Below are positions 12,065 through 24,242 of a DNA stretch of 64,000 nt, piece after piece. Within the stretch, counting starts at the first letter, position 1. Every line of letters begins with the position of its first letter. Location of the stretch: positions 1,674,001 through 1,738,000 of the forward strand of contig NGZR01000002.1 of assembly GCA_002197995.1 (NCBI GenBank). Reading direction: 5' to 3'. A model generated the notes under the pieces. That model was not told the origin of the DNA, searched no databases, and was given only the letters and a program-made list of their open reading frames with translations. This DNA is from Gaeumannomyces sp. JS-464. Its lineage: Eukaryota > Ascomycota > Sordariomycetes > Magnaporthales > Magnaporthaceae. The translations under genes were made by a program, and so were the position numbers.

Positions 12065-14780
12065 GGTGGGAGAAAAGAGAAGGCGCGTCCTATTTGGACG
12101 GCCGTTAGGGTGGTAGGAGCTTGGGATCGCAAGCAAAGAGGAAAAGAGGCAGTCGCAGCCCTCTCTGGATTCGGGGTTTGCAATTGGTTTGGACTAAATT
12201 CCGTCTTTTTTGTTCAAACGGCCTTCCTCGGCTGCGGGTGGGAAATTTTTGTCGCGAGGCAGCGGACATCTACCTCCCGTTGCAGCCCGTCGAAACTTTT
12301 TTTCTGCCCGCCTTTTCCTGGAGTGTCTCCACAAAAAAAAAAAAGACAGTCGCATGGCGGGACGGAGGTCGGCGGCCGGACGTGGGGGTGGACGGTGCGC
12401 AAGCAGGGGGTGTTGCGTAAATGGGACCGACTGCAAATCTCACACGTGATTGAATCTATCATTTCTGTCCAAAAGGCTGAATATAGCACGGGTTTGAAAT
12501 GGAGGTCATAGTCAAAAGATTAATTGAATTTTTTTTCTCTTCTTTTATGCCAATTCTTTTCCGCTGCTAAACTCTTCCGGGCGATATTGCATGCGTCGTC
12601 GGGAACATGCGTGAATGTTGCCAAGGCCAGGTCACCTGACAAATCACAAGATTTCATCCCATCTCTGCTTGGCGGCGCCGTTGAGTCATCCATCTGCCAA
12701 ACGGCGACCGGCGAACAAGAGCTGTGGCTGTGTCGTGAGTTTCTGGTTGGCAGGGTGGATGCTCATTGGGCCGGAATCTTGCTGGCAGCCTGGAGAGGCC
12801 AGATCAAGCTTCGTGATTGGGCAGCCTGGGTGGTTGCGCCAGGACGGTCCGGCTGGGAGCTTGCCTTCCAATTTCCAGAGCGGCCTCTGTGTCCCTTGCC
12901 CACACGTCTCAGTGGGCCCCACACGCCCCTCCACCATTGGATCGTTCACCCACTCGTGCAGGCGTAATCCCTGCTAGCCCGATTCTCGTGTGAGGAAACC
13001 ATGAAAAAAAGCTACCGCAACCGCGACTTGGACGGATTCTACAAATAAGAAGTGGCCCCGAATCCAAAAAATTCGCGATTTTGCTTGCAAAAAGTCCTGA
13101 TTTTCCTCCTTTGCCTCCCACCCCTTTGGAGCCTCAGGCACTCACCCACGGAAATCGCTTCCCGACCCAACCATAGTGCAAGCCCGACAGCCTCTCCCGA
13201 CTTGCCAATCAGACACCTGGCTCGCTCCGGGTACCGCGTACCCGCCCAGATCGCTTTTCAATTTGCGACACGGAGCAAGCACGACGCGACACGCGCCTCG
13301 TCACTTTTCACTTTGAAGCTTTCCCGAGGTCACTTCTCTTTTTTTTTTTTTTTTTTTTTCTTTTCTTTTGCGACGACGGGGTGCACTCCACCACACTGGC
13401 GCATCGCAGCGCATCGCATCGCCATCTGTGATTCGCACCACCGACCAAAGGAAAACAAAGGCCTTTTATTCTTGCCATCACGTGCACCTGCCCCAAGCTC
13501 GCGGAACCGTCGGGGGTGACAATCATTACCCAGCTGGGCTGAAGTCTTTGATTTATCTCTGCATCTTTTGGTAAGCCCAAGGTTTATTTTGTCCTGAAGC
13601 CCGTATAAGTCGACGCGGCTTCCGTCTTCACATTTTCATTTCCATCACCGTGCGCATCGGCGCATCGTCCGCTTGCCTCGAATCTTCCGTCGCACGTTCC
13701 CGATTTCTCTCGTTATTTGCCTGCGCGCACCATCCCTCCCGAATCGCCTGGCGCGTCAAAACACCCGCAGCGGTTATCTCCTCAGCCCTCGCCGCAAGTC
13801 GCCGAGTGTTAGTGGAAACCCAAACCATCGCTGCAACACTCCCATCAACAAGGACAGTAAAAATGCTCCCTGGGTGTCGCTTGCATTGGATGGCTCCAGG
13901 GGCTAGGCCGGCGCAATGTGGGTGCAACCTGCCGCGGTGGTGATTTCGGCGCGTGTGGTGGTTCTGGGTGGATGATGAGGTGGTGGAATTGCTACCTTGC
14001 CTCCCCTCCATTTTGAGCAGCGGCGATCGCAAGTGCACAGACCACCTCGCCATGCCCCCTCCACACCGTGCCCGACAGCTCTAGGAGCTCCTCGCTCAGC
14101 TCGGGCCCGCGAAATAAATACCCACCGTCGCCAGTCGCGATAACTGACTCTGTGTCCTCTCGCTCCGATCCAGCAGAGGCGGGAGTGAAAGCCGGCTATC
14201 TCCTCCCCCATTCCCGCATTTACCGCCCCCATTGCATCGCGACCGTCGCCGCATCGCCGCGCCGGCTAGTTCCTCCCCATCTATTGCCGGCGATTGCACG
14301 CGCGAGGTAAGCAAGCGCCCGCGAACCTGAGCTTCTAATTCAACACCGCCCAGCCACCGCGAATTCCGGCGCAGGTCCAGAACCCACCTCGACCTTCGCC
14401 TTTCCTTTTGCTCAACCAATTTCTGGAAGAAGCCAGCCACCGGTCGCTGGCCCCAAGAGACAAACGAGAACATCATCTTTACTAATTCACCCGGTCGATT
14501 CATTGGCGCAGATTGCTCCCGCTCACTTTCCCATCACCTCGTCGCTCACCACTTTGCGCCGCCTCCCGCTACCGCGACGCTTGTCACTTTGCCATCACCA
14601 GCGCGCACACCGCTCTCGGCCTCGCCTGCGCGCCGTCGACTCTGCCTTCCGGATCTGTTCGATCACCACCGCTCGCATCTCGCCGGGCTCCGGACTCGGC
14701 GCAAACCTTGAATCTACAGGCTTCTGTCGCCACCTTTGATGTCGCTCCATCCAGAGTAGACTGTTCATTTGATCTCTCGA
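12065..14780. other. 2.7-kb divergent promoter region between UTP5 and the BDF1-like gene
   Basis: No gene with conserved sequence is visible on either strand. The right part is pyrimidine-rich with scattered ATGs and resembles a long leader with upstream frames for the BDF1-like gene. A T19 tract lies at about 13,341-13,359. A TATA-like GTATAAGTC is at about 13,603. Confidence 0.5.
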
Positions 14781-17700
14781 ATGGCAGTCATGACCTCGCC
14801 GCAGCATTCGCAACCGACTCTCCTCGAACAGAAGGCTGTCGTCAAGATGGCGGCGCTCCCAGATGCAAAGCGCGAGGAGGAGAACGGAGTCAATGGGTAA
14901 GTCGTCATGCGACACCACATTTGCGCCACGCCTATCGAAACACGCATTATGGACCGGCTCGTCCTCGCTTGAAAGTATCCTGCTAACCGTAGCAGACACG
15001 TTTCGCCATCTCCGAATGGTGTCCAGTCCGCAGACCCCGAGCCTCCTGCCAAGGCCAAAACCGATTCACCAATAGCGCCCGAGGATGCAGCCGATTCAGC
15101 GACGGAAGCTCGGAAGGATGACGCCATCGCATCCAATCTCGAGGTTGAGGCAAGCACCAAGCCCACTACCGAAAACGCATCATCCGGCACATCCGAGGAC
15201 AAGGACAAGCGCGCTTCAGAGCCGCGAGACGAGCCATCCGCCTCGGCTGCAAAGCCCGATGATGAACCTCCGAAAGACGCGGCCCCCAAAGAGGAGGGGC
15301 ATGACTCAGAGATGGCAGATGCGCCTGTCGACCAACCGACCATCACTTCGACCTCGTCAGGCGGGGCTGCACCGAAAGCGGGGGTCAGTCCTAGCGGAGA
15401 TGTCGATGCGACACCGGCCGCCGATCCTGCGCCTAGCACTGGCGCACCGGTGGAGAACACGCAGAACACTGGAGCCTCAACCACAGCAGAACCCAAGCCA
15501 CAGCCACCGAGCTTGTCCGACCTAGCAATCGAGTCGCAAAAGTCGGCTGGGACAGCGGACACAAACATGACCGATGCCCCTTTGTCATCTTCGTCCAAGG
15601 TTTCTAGGGAACGCGACGAGGACCCGAGTGACGAGCCGGCTGCCAAGCGAGCGAGGACTGAGCCTTCTGAGGCCGAGGCTGACACCAAGCCTGAGACCGA
15701 TGCCCAACCTTCCGTCGAGGCTGAGCCTGCGCCTGCCCCCGAGGCCGACCTTGACTCTGTGAAGGCCGAGGCCGAACCCGAGAAGAAGGATGCGACCGAC
15801 CCCATGGACGTGGATGACGCTGGCTTTGGCATTGACCGGGTGCCACCGTACCCAGATGCCGAACCAGGGAATTTGATGCACACCGGTGCAGACCATGAGC
15901 CCATTCCCGAGGGCTCTGTCAGGGCAATCAAAAATGTGTTATCAGGTGTCAAGAAGACCAAGGCTGGTGCTAACTTCAAAGACTCCGTCGCAAACCTGTG
16001 GCCCAGCTTGGCAGAGTCCTACAGTGCCAAGGTCTCCAATCCTATGGATATCAGCTTGATGGAGCGCAAGCTGCGGTCGTCAGCGTACGCCACATTAGGC
16101 GACTTCAAAGCCGATGTGAAGCTCCTCGTTACCAATTCCGTCGCATTCAACGGTGCTATCCACACAGTCACCGACTCTGCTGTGGCTGTGGTTGAGAACA
16201 TCTGGGACCGGATGCAGAAGGCCAAGGTGGAGGAGCCATCTTCCAAAGCGCCCAAGAAGGACAAGTCTGCAAACGTCAGACACACTGAGCGTTCGTCAGC
16301 CCACCAGCCCCGCCCAAAGCCCACCCCGACGCCTGCATATGTCGCGCCAACAGTTCCTGCCGCGTCCGCAAGCCCTACCCCAGCTCCGGCATCGTCCAAG
16401 CCTGTCGTCGACAAGGCGCTCTCGGCCAAAGCAGGCGAAAGCCCACTTCACGCAACACCCGCCAGGCGAGACTCGACCAAGGACGACGACCGCCCCAAGA
16501 GACCAATTCACCCACCGAAAAAGGACTTGGGGTATGAGCCGAAGGGATCCAAGAAGAAGAAGCTCAGCCCAGAGCTGAGGTTTTGCGAGGATGTTCTCAA
16601 GGAGCTTATGAAGCCCAAGCATCAAGGAATCCATTGGCCCTTCCTGAAACCGGTGGATGAAGTCAGAGACGGGGCCGTGGGCTACTTTGCGATGATCAAG
16701 AAGCCAATGGACCTGGGCACGATCGGAAATAAACTGCACAGCGGGTCGTATAGCAGTGCCGAGGGCTTCAGGCAAGACTTCGAGCTGATGCTGAGCAACT
16801 GCTTTCTCTACAACCCGCTGGGCACCGAAGTCAACGCCGTGGGCAAGAACCTGGAGTCATGGTTCAAGGACAGGTGGGTTGGGATCAACGCCTATGTCGC
16901 CAAGGCGTCGAGCAAGGCCCCCGCCGCCCCTCCGCCTCTAGTCCGAGTGCTGGTGCCAAAGACGATAGTGACGACGAAGCACCGCCGAGCGAGGCAGAGG
17001 CGGAGCTGGAGCCTGCGCCTGAGACCAAGGAGGAGATTGAGCTCCGAAAGGCCATTGATGCTCTGGAGATGAAGCTCAAGGTGACCAAAAAGGAATTGAT
17101 CGAGTGCCTTAAGCAGGAAAAACCGGACATGGCCCAAGTCGATATTCATCATTCCATCATCAAGATGCTCAGCGAAGGTCAAGAGGAGAAGAAGAAAAAG
17201 CTGCAGGAGCTTGCTGCGAACAGGCCGGCGGCGAAGCCCAAGTTGGCGCCCACCAAGCCGAAGAAGTCGGCCTCTTCATCTGCAAACGCTGCAGCCGCTC
17301 CGAAGAAGCCTTCCGGGGGTTCCTCGAAGAAGAGCGGCGGGGGTTCCAGCAGCAAGAAGTCTGGCGCCAAGCGCCCTTTGACAGACGTCGAGAAGCAGGC
17401 TATTGCCAACGGGATCAATGATCTAGACGAGCCCTTCATAACACAGGCTATCGCCGTCATCATGAAGGATAATCCCAAGAATCAGGTATGTTTCACTTCC
17501 TTCCGATTATCTCTGCTGTCCCCGGCGGCAGTCGCTAACCCGCTCGTTGCCATGTAGGAGAATGGAGAGGGAGAGTTGGAACTCGAGATTGATGCGCTTT
17601 CGCTTGAGGCCCTACATAAGCTCTACGATCTTATGTGCAAGGGAATTAAGGGTTTCCGGAGTAAGGTCGAGGCGAAGACCAGGGAGGAGGCTCAAGCATC

Positions 17701-17947
17701 TGCTGCGCCACCGGGCCCTAACCCAGCCGCTATCAACCAGCCGCAGAAGCCAAAGAAGAATAAGCCCATGGGCAAGGGCGAGCAGGAGCTGAAGATCGAG
17801 CATCTAGCCAAGCTTAAGTCTCAGTTCCGCGGGGGCCGCCAAGGCAGTGGCAGCCAAGAGCCCCCTCCGTCTCATGAGATGGCGTCTGCTGCAGCAGAGC
17901 CTACCCAAGCTGACGATGACAGCGATGTCAGCTCTGAGGAGGATTAA
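14781..17947 (+). CDS. bdf1: BET-family double-bromodomain protein, Bdf1-like
   Basis: A nuclear acetyl-histone reader associated with TFIID. Exons are 14781-14896, 14993 (or 14996)-17485 and 17558-17947. The order is an acidic/PAST-rich N-terminal third, bromodomain 1 (about 345-440, NPMDISLMERKL and NSVAFNG), bromodomain 2 (about 563-666, KKPMDLGTIGNKL and CFLYNP), an acidic linker, a helical segment ELRKAIDALEMKLKVTKKEL, a K/S-rich stretch with GGSSKKSGGGSSSKKSG, the ET domain (about 835-910, RPLTDVEKQAIANGINDL) and an acidic SSEED end. Both bromodomains keep the acetyl-lysine-contacting Asn. Bromodomain 1 is the more divergent. The frame changes once in a C-rich stretch at about 16,910-16,935. 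With one base restored the total is exactly 999 codons plus stop. The intron 1 acceptor is a tandem TAGCAG. Confidence 0.92.
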
Positions 17948-20827
17948 AGTGCACACTCGCCGCAATCTTCTCTGCCCCGTCAGACCGACATATACTTTCC
18001 GCGTTGCCATGCCCCCCGCCTTTTATCTTGCCCGACGACACTCCCCTCGCCGGCGTCATGACATGTACGTGTACAAGAACACAAGGACCTCACATGGGGT
18101 CGAAGCAGCGCCAGCATCTCGCAGCACATGCCCTCCCGCCACTCCGCCAGCCGGTCTTGGGAATCGTTGCCACAGCACAAGGAGCTGCTGCAGGTTGCGA
18201 GCGGCACAGGTCCCCTGAACCTACAAGGCGTCAGGTCCTGGTCGTCAACTCCCCCTCCCCCTTTTTTTTTGTCTCTTCCTCTCTATTTTCTTTCCTGCGT
18301 GGCGTTGTGGCGGGAGTTTGCGCCGAGGTTACCTTGGGGGCTATTGTCTTCTCCTAGCTCTGATTCGGGGCGTGACAGCGCTTCGAAGGACGGCTCTGAT
18401 AACCTAATAATGCTGGGTGCGTCATCGATTCCGAACATGACCAAGCGGCCCAGGAAGACGCAAATGGATAAGAGGGGAACGAGAGCAGACAGTTTCGCGA
18501 CATCACTTGATGATCTCGAATGCTCTGGTTCTTTGTTGTGGCCGGCTGGTAGCAATGGAAGCATCAATCTGAAGACGGCTTTTTTCCCCCTTCGATCGCT
18601 CTTCGGACTCGCGTTTCCAACTGCCCCCAAGGCTCCTTTATTGTCAGGGAAAAGTAGCCGCTTTGTAGCATAGGTTCTTATCGCGTCCAATTTTTTTTTT
18701 TTTTTCCTCGCCTCGCCTTCTTCCCTTCTGCTCCTCGTGTTCTTTGCGTCTGGAGGCCCGTCGACTGAGCAGGGGACGAAATGAAAAGGGCCAAAGCGTC
18801 GCCTGTTGTGTATGTATAGCCGAGTAAGACAGATATCAAAACTCGTCGACGGAACAGTTGAAACGGTCTTGACCCTGGGAATGCTCCCTCTGTGTGCCGA
18901 GCGTCGCTTGACGTAGCGGGGTGCTGGGGTAAGAATTGTAGACTACTGGTGTGAAGGGTCTTTGATGTGGCTTTGAGGGTGAGTAAGGGTTATGATCTGG
19001 TGTTCTTTCGAGAGAGAGAGAGCCCCCGCGCTTGCGGGGCGGCTTGGCTGGCGTGCGATGCAGAGGTTTTGGGGACGAACAGATGAAGGGACGGAGACGA
19101 TATTTATAGAGGGCGGGAAGGGGGAAGTGGGCTTCTCGCGCGCGCTTTCGCCTCCAGGAGGGCCCAGCTCATGGAACGCGACATCCTGCTGTAGGCAGAG
19201 GCAGGTAGTGAATGACGACCAACCCGCTCGAGAGCGCCATCGTGCGTGACCTTTTTTGTCTCTTGTGCTTGTTTTGAGCTCTTGCTTGGAGTCAAGGCTT
19301 GTCCACCGATCGACTAGTGGTGGTGGTGTTTGGGTGTTTTGGAATGGGGGATGTGAGTGTGTGTGTGTGGCCGTAAGTGCGCGGCAAGCGACAACACGGA
19401 CTAGGCAGGACTGCCCTGTTCCTGCCGGTTTTTTTTGTTTGCAAGCAAAGTGGAGGAGGACTTTCTCGCAGGGCCGCAAGCGCTCGCGAGCGGGTTTGGT
19501 TGTGTGCGTAGGCTGTCTCGATAGATCGCTTGATTCTCTGGAAGAGGGGGTGTTGATTGCTCGCCACCCCCTTTCGGAGAGTTGGAGACATCTCTGCGGG
19601 CATCTGGTGGCTTTTGTGGTGGGAACGGAATTTGGTCAGTGTGCACGACGACTGAGGGCGGGTACGCGACGAGGCTTCTCGTTCCATCGGGCCTCTGCTG
19701 TGTGGTGCGCGTGGGCCTGTCGGCGTCGTCGCCGTGGTGACTCTCGGGTCTGGAGGACGGGCGGACGAAGGGGTGAATTGGTTAGCGGACTTTATTTTTC
19801 TGTTTGAACCTGGTTGGGTGCTTGTTCAGGGGATAGGCGCAAGAGATCCGGAAAAAATCGCTGTCTGGAGGCAAGCCAAATGCGCTCGCCAGCCAGGCCC
19901 TGATCGCGCCTTGGGAGAGATCGTGATTGATTGTGGGACGATGGTGTTTCGCCGAGAGAGAGGCGTCTCGACAATTGGCTCTCATCGGGGACCAAAGGTT
20001 GGCGGGCGGACTGGAATGGTAGACGGGCGATTGTCGCCAAAGACGGTGTGAGGTTGTTTTCCCCATAGCCATGCGTCTGTCATCGTCAAATGGAGTTGGT
20101 AGAATGGACGCGTTGGGTTGCCTGGTCTCCCATGGATCGCGGGCTGGACGCCCAGTGGGAATTTTGGAAGCGGGCAAATTGAATCAACGGGGGAGGGCAG
20201 GTGGGCTGTCTGTGCTGTCAGCTGAGCAGCCTCAGTTGATCGGCAGCGGGGTGGGTGCCTGAGAAACGTGCAGGCACAGAACAGCACATTTAGTTTATTT
20301 TACTTTCTCGTTTCCCGAATTGCCCGCAATGTTTTCCCCTATCCGAAGTTTAAAAACTCTTCATCCCTCATCTATTTACAGATATGTTTATACCTCATTT
20401 GGCAAGTCCTTCTACGGTTGATTGCTGATGACGGTGCGTGTAGTGGAGTGCGATTGCATGTCGGCCGAACCTGCGCAACGCGAGAGCCAGGCTGACCAGT
20501 GACGTCGGTCTCGCACCTCGATTGACTCCGGACGCACGAGGGAGCTCTGAGACGCGGCCTCGGACCTCCGGCGCTGCTGGGGAGCTATGGGATTAAAAAC
20601 TAGCACGCCATTTCGGCCAGCGAGGGGATTTCTGCCTCGAGGATCAATCGAGATCAGTCGTAGCAAATAAAGACGTGCACTCATCCCTCTGCGTGCCTGC
20701 AGCTGCCAGCCTCAACAGCTCTGATTGAAACCTCATCATCCAGCTCATTTCCGTTGCCTGGCACGAAATCCTGCGTAACAGAAAGGCTGCCCAGATAGAG
20801 GCTGCCCGACGTAAAACGGCATCGACA
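17948..20827. other. Intergenic, no supported gene
   Basis: It includes the 3' flank of the BDF1-like gene. There are T-runs near 18,260 and 18,690, GA and GT dinucleotide patches near 19,010 and 19,355, and many overlapping short frames. Opposite-strand open frames at 18,943-19,687 are compositionally biased and have no recognisable domain. A long transcript cannot be excluded by eye. Confidence 0.5.
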
Positions 20828-21336
20828 ATGCTTGGACGCATGCTCCTCACCATCGACTGCATCGGCCTGCTGTTCGGCGCCATCATCGCCGACTTCAACG
20901 AGACCCACATCTACAACCCGCGATGGCCTCCCCACGCTAAGTAGGTCCCGGCCAGGCCATGTTGACTAGGGTGCACCTGAGCAGAGGAGTTTCCTGACAC
21001 AAACGACGCGCCGCCGCCGGACAGGTTCCACAACGGCCAGACCATGAGCCTCTCGGTCATCCTGGGGCTCGCGACCCTCTTCTTCACCTGGCGGCCCTAC
21101 CTTTCGGACTCGTCGGGCCCGCGCGCCGTGTCGCCCGAGCTGTGTCGGGACTCGCTCCGGGTCGCGGCCTTCACGGGCTCCATCTACTGGATCGCCGGCC
21201 TGGCCGCCTACTTTTTCCCTGGGAGCGACGGCCTGGACCTGGAGTTTGGGGGCCCGGGTTCCCGCAAAAGTGGATATTTATAGGCTTCGGCCTTTGCGCC
21301 CTGCTAGGCGGCACCGTGCTGGCGCCGATGAAGTGA
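20828..21336 (+). CDS. DUF6640-type small integral membrane protein
   Basis: A small hydrophobic fungal protein of unknown function; the family signature DFNETHIYNPRWPPHAKFHNGQ is split by the intron. Exons are 20828-20940 and 21025-21336, joining AA|G to give K-F-H. Hydrophobic segments are LLTIDCIGLLFGAIIA near the N-terminus, MSLSVILGLATLFFTW, FTGSIYWIAGLAAYFF and, after a frame change, IFIGFGLCALLGGTVLAP. The frame change sits in a G5 run at about 21,246-21,256. Without it the frame stops 50 nt early and loses the last membrane segment. Restoring one base gives 141 codons plus stop. The ATG at 20,828 is the only good start near the first membrane segment. Confidence 0.8.
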
Positions 21337-24242
21337 GGGCACCTACTTTGCAAACGGATTAGGCGGAGGAGGGAATACGGGAAAGAGGCTTGCGAGCCCG
21401 GCAGTTTGCTACTGGACGTTCTGGAACGTCCATGGATTGTACAGTGTTGTTTCATGAGAATTTGGGCCGTTGGATTGTTTGTCCTGTTGCACATATAACA
21501 TGTTGATGAAGCTGTAATCAATGATCAATGATCAACATGGCGACCACGAACGGTGGATGCTCGAGTGGCTCCAAACTCCAAACTGCCAAGATGTAAACAA
21601 ATCATCATGCGACAGGCTGGGCATGCTGTGGGCGCCTTCTTGTATGAACCCAGTTTCGCCGTTGGGGCCCGGTCCCTAAATAATTATCGGCACCTGCACC
21701 ACCACCACCACCACCAAAAAAAGGGGCTAATATACAGAAAGAAAAAGGAAGGGCCCCAACCGTCCGCTGTCATTTTACCCTCTGCATTAAGTATCAGTTC
21801 CAGGATATCAGGTGTATTGGGTGCGGATGCATTGTTTTTGCTGTTTTCTTAGCTTTGGGGTGGTGGTTGGGTGGGTGCGTTGTATCGACTTTGGTAGGGA
21901 AAAATTGTGGTGGCGCCGATAATTATTTAGGGTCTGTGGGGCCATGGCCGACCGATCGGGATTCGGCCTTGGGAATTTTCCAATCCCTCTGCATGTTTCC
22001 TCGACTGGAGCCGCCGACCTGGGGACAGAGAAACTGGCCAGGCCACGTCGCCGGGGACCCACGCGAGCCCCTTTTTATCGCCTGCTGAGCAGCGACCTCA
22101 ATTAAACAACCTAGGTACTCAGGTAAGCATAAGTTATGGTTAGATCGGAATGTGGGCTGTTAGGGGACCACCGGCTCTCGTGCTCTTGTGAACAAGCTGA
22201 GCTTCGTATGGGAAGCTCCACTTTGGGGAATTGAAGGCGGAGAGTTCTGGAGCGTCGCCAACCTCCCACAATTGTCCCCAGCACGGGAATTTGTTTCCCC
22301 CAGCCTTCGAATGACATCTCGCAATCTCAATGCTTCCCTGAGCCAAGGCAAATGGGAGAATGCATGGCAGCAGCCAACAAACAAACGAGCAGGATAATCC
22401 GGCAACCGCTCGCGTGCCGTCTTTCCCAGGCGCCTGGTTGTGAGGGCCAGAGACAGGCGGCTGCGTCCAACCAAAACAACAAAAGGCCTCGGCCGCGTCG
22501 CTCCAAGAACATCAGAATTACCTATGCCAAGCCGGGAGGAGCCCCACGCCAAAAAGCACGCCAGTGGAACCCTGGACTGGTGTTGGTGGTCGAGCTGGCT
22601 CGCGCCTGCCGTGCATCCGCTTTGGATGACGACGCTTTTTTTTTTTTTTTTTTTTTTTTTTTGGACTCGCAATCCCTCTCTCTTCTGGTTGGCCAGCCGT
22701 TGCAACTATCGATGTGCCTCCTCCTTTTCCTTCGCATCGAGGACACGGACGCAATGCCATCCCAAAATGCCCGCCTGACAAGGTGGGAAGAAGAAGGCGG
22801 CGCAGCAGACAAGCCCTCCCGCTAGTCCTTCTTCAGGCCTGCCAGGGGTCAACCCTGGGACGGCTTGGTTGGGATTCGACGGAAGCGCGGGCGAGCGTGC
22901 GACGACGCAATCTCGGAGCTGCTCCCACTTTCCCCCCGCTGCTGGCTTTTCAACCTTCTTTTCTCGTATCGGCGGCGCGCTACTCCTTGGACACGCAATC
23001 CTCCGTCCCATGATGCTTAGTCCCGCTACCCCCATTTGGCTGCTTGCGATCCCCTGGATGACCCATCCAGCTGCTGATCTCTTTTTTGTCTGGATGGATG
23101 GGTACCTGGAGGAGCGCGTGCGTGCGCGGTGCGTCCGTCCACTCAAAGGAGAAGGCTACGGCATGTCTAGCCGCCCGCTGGCCAGGATCTTCAACGGGGT
23201 TGGCTTGCACGTTTCGGCCTCATCTGATTCCCCCGACTCGCGCGAGCATCACTCTTCCCGCACCGGCAATCCGAATTTGCCCATCCTCCAAAAAGGGCTG
23301 AAGAAGGCCGGCAGATGGCGCTCCAGATCGCGGGCGGCCTTGAGCTTGCAACGTCTTGGCATCTGCTCTGCCAGTTTCAAAAATCTACAGATCACCGGCT
23401 TGGCCAAGCGAGGATCAAACCGACAGCCCTCCACGTGCCCACCCCATCTCGTCGCTTTCTGTGCGCACAAGCACACCGGCATTTTTGCCTCTCTTCGCCC
23501 TTTTCCCACCAGTCTTTTGAGCCCCAAACCCCCCTGCTTTACCTCACAGGCCAAGTCGAACCCGCTCCACCAGGACACCCACACACGAACCTGCCCATCC
23601 GCGCACATCCCATCATCATCCCCACCCCCTGAGCCACCAAAAAATTCCATCCGTGCACCCCTTCCCTCGGGACGTTGGCGGCATCCACTCTGTCCTTGGT
23701 CAGGGACCTGGCCGCCGGTCTAGTGCGCACGTATGTGAGCGTGCAACCCATACCCCCTGCTGGTCTACTTGTTTCCTGATAAGCCTGGGTTCCCGCTCTT
23801 CTCTACCCCAACTTCATCCCAACTAGACGTGTTGGCCATTCGTTGTGTTGCTGCATTTGTTGATGGGGTTTCCGTTTGTGTTTTTCTGCTCTGTCTGGAC
23901 TGCCGCTCGTTTCTGTCGTTACCTCCCCATCAACGAGTGAACACCTTGACTCGCTGTCCTCAGATCAACCATAGCCCCGATATCTCCTGGAAGAGGCCGG
24001 AACTAGAGCGTGATCCCGAGACAACCGGATCTTCACAGTCCGCCCGGCTGGGCATTCGACGCTCGGTGCCATCCACGCAGTGCCGGTTCATCAGCAGTTG
24101 ACAAAGGAGAGGGATCAAGGAACCCCCGGCTACTTGCAGGGATCCACGAAAGAGGAGGGAGTGTCCCAATGGTGTATTAGGGTTTTTGGGGGGGAAGTCA
24201 AAGGATTACGGCCGGTCGCCGCCGGCCCTTCAAACCGAGGCC
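21337..24242. other. Intergenic, no supported gene
   Basis: Long frames here (for example 22,869-23,723 plus) have no domain, biased composition and no intron logic. There is a T27 tract at 22,636-22,662 and a CAC/CCA run near 21,695. Confidence 0.5.

Noticed and set aside
18943..19687. Opposing open frames on both strands downstream of the BET gene
   Set aside because: Driven by GT and GA repeats and low complexity; protein texture is not gene-like.
22869..23723. Plus-strand open frame of 284 codons
   Set aside because: Biased Pro/Ser/Arg composition, no recognisable domain, several overlapping frames of similar quality, and no promoter or intron logic.
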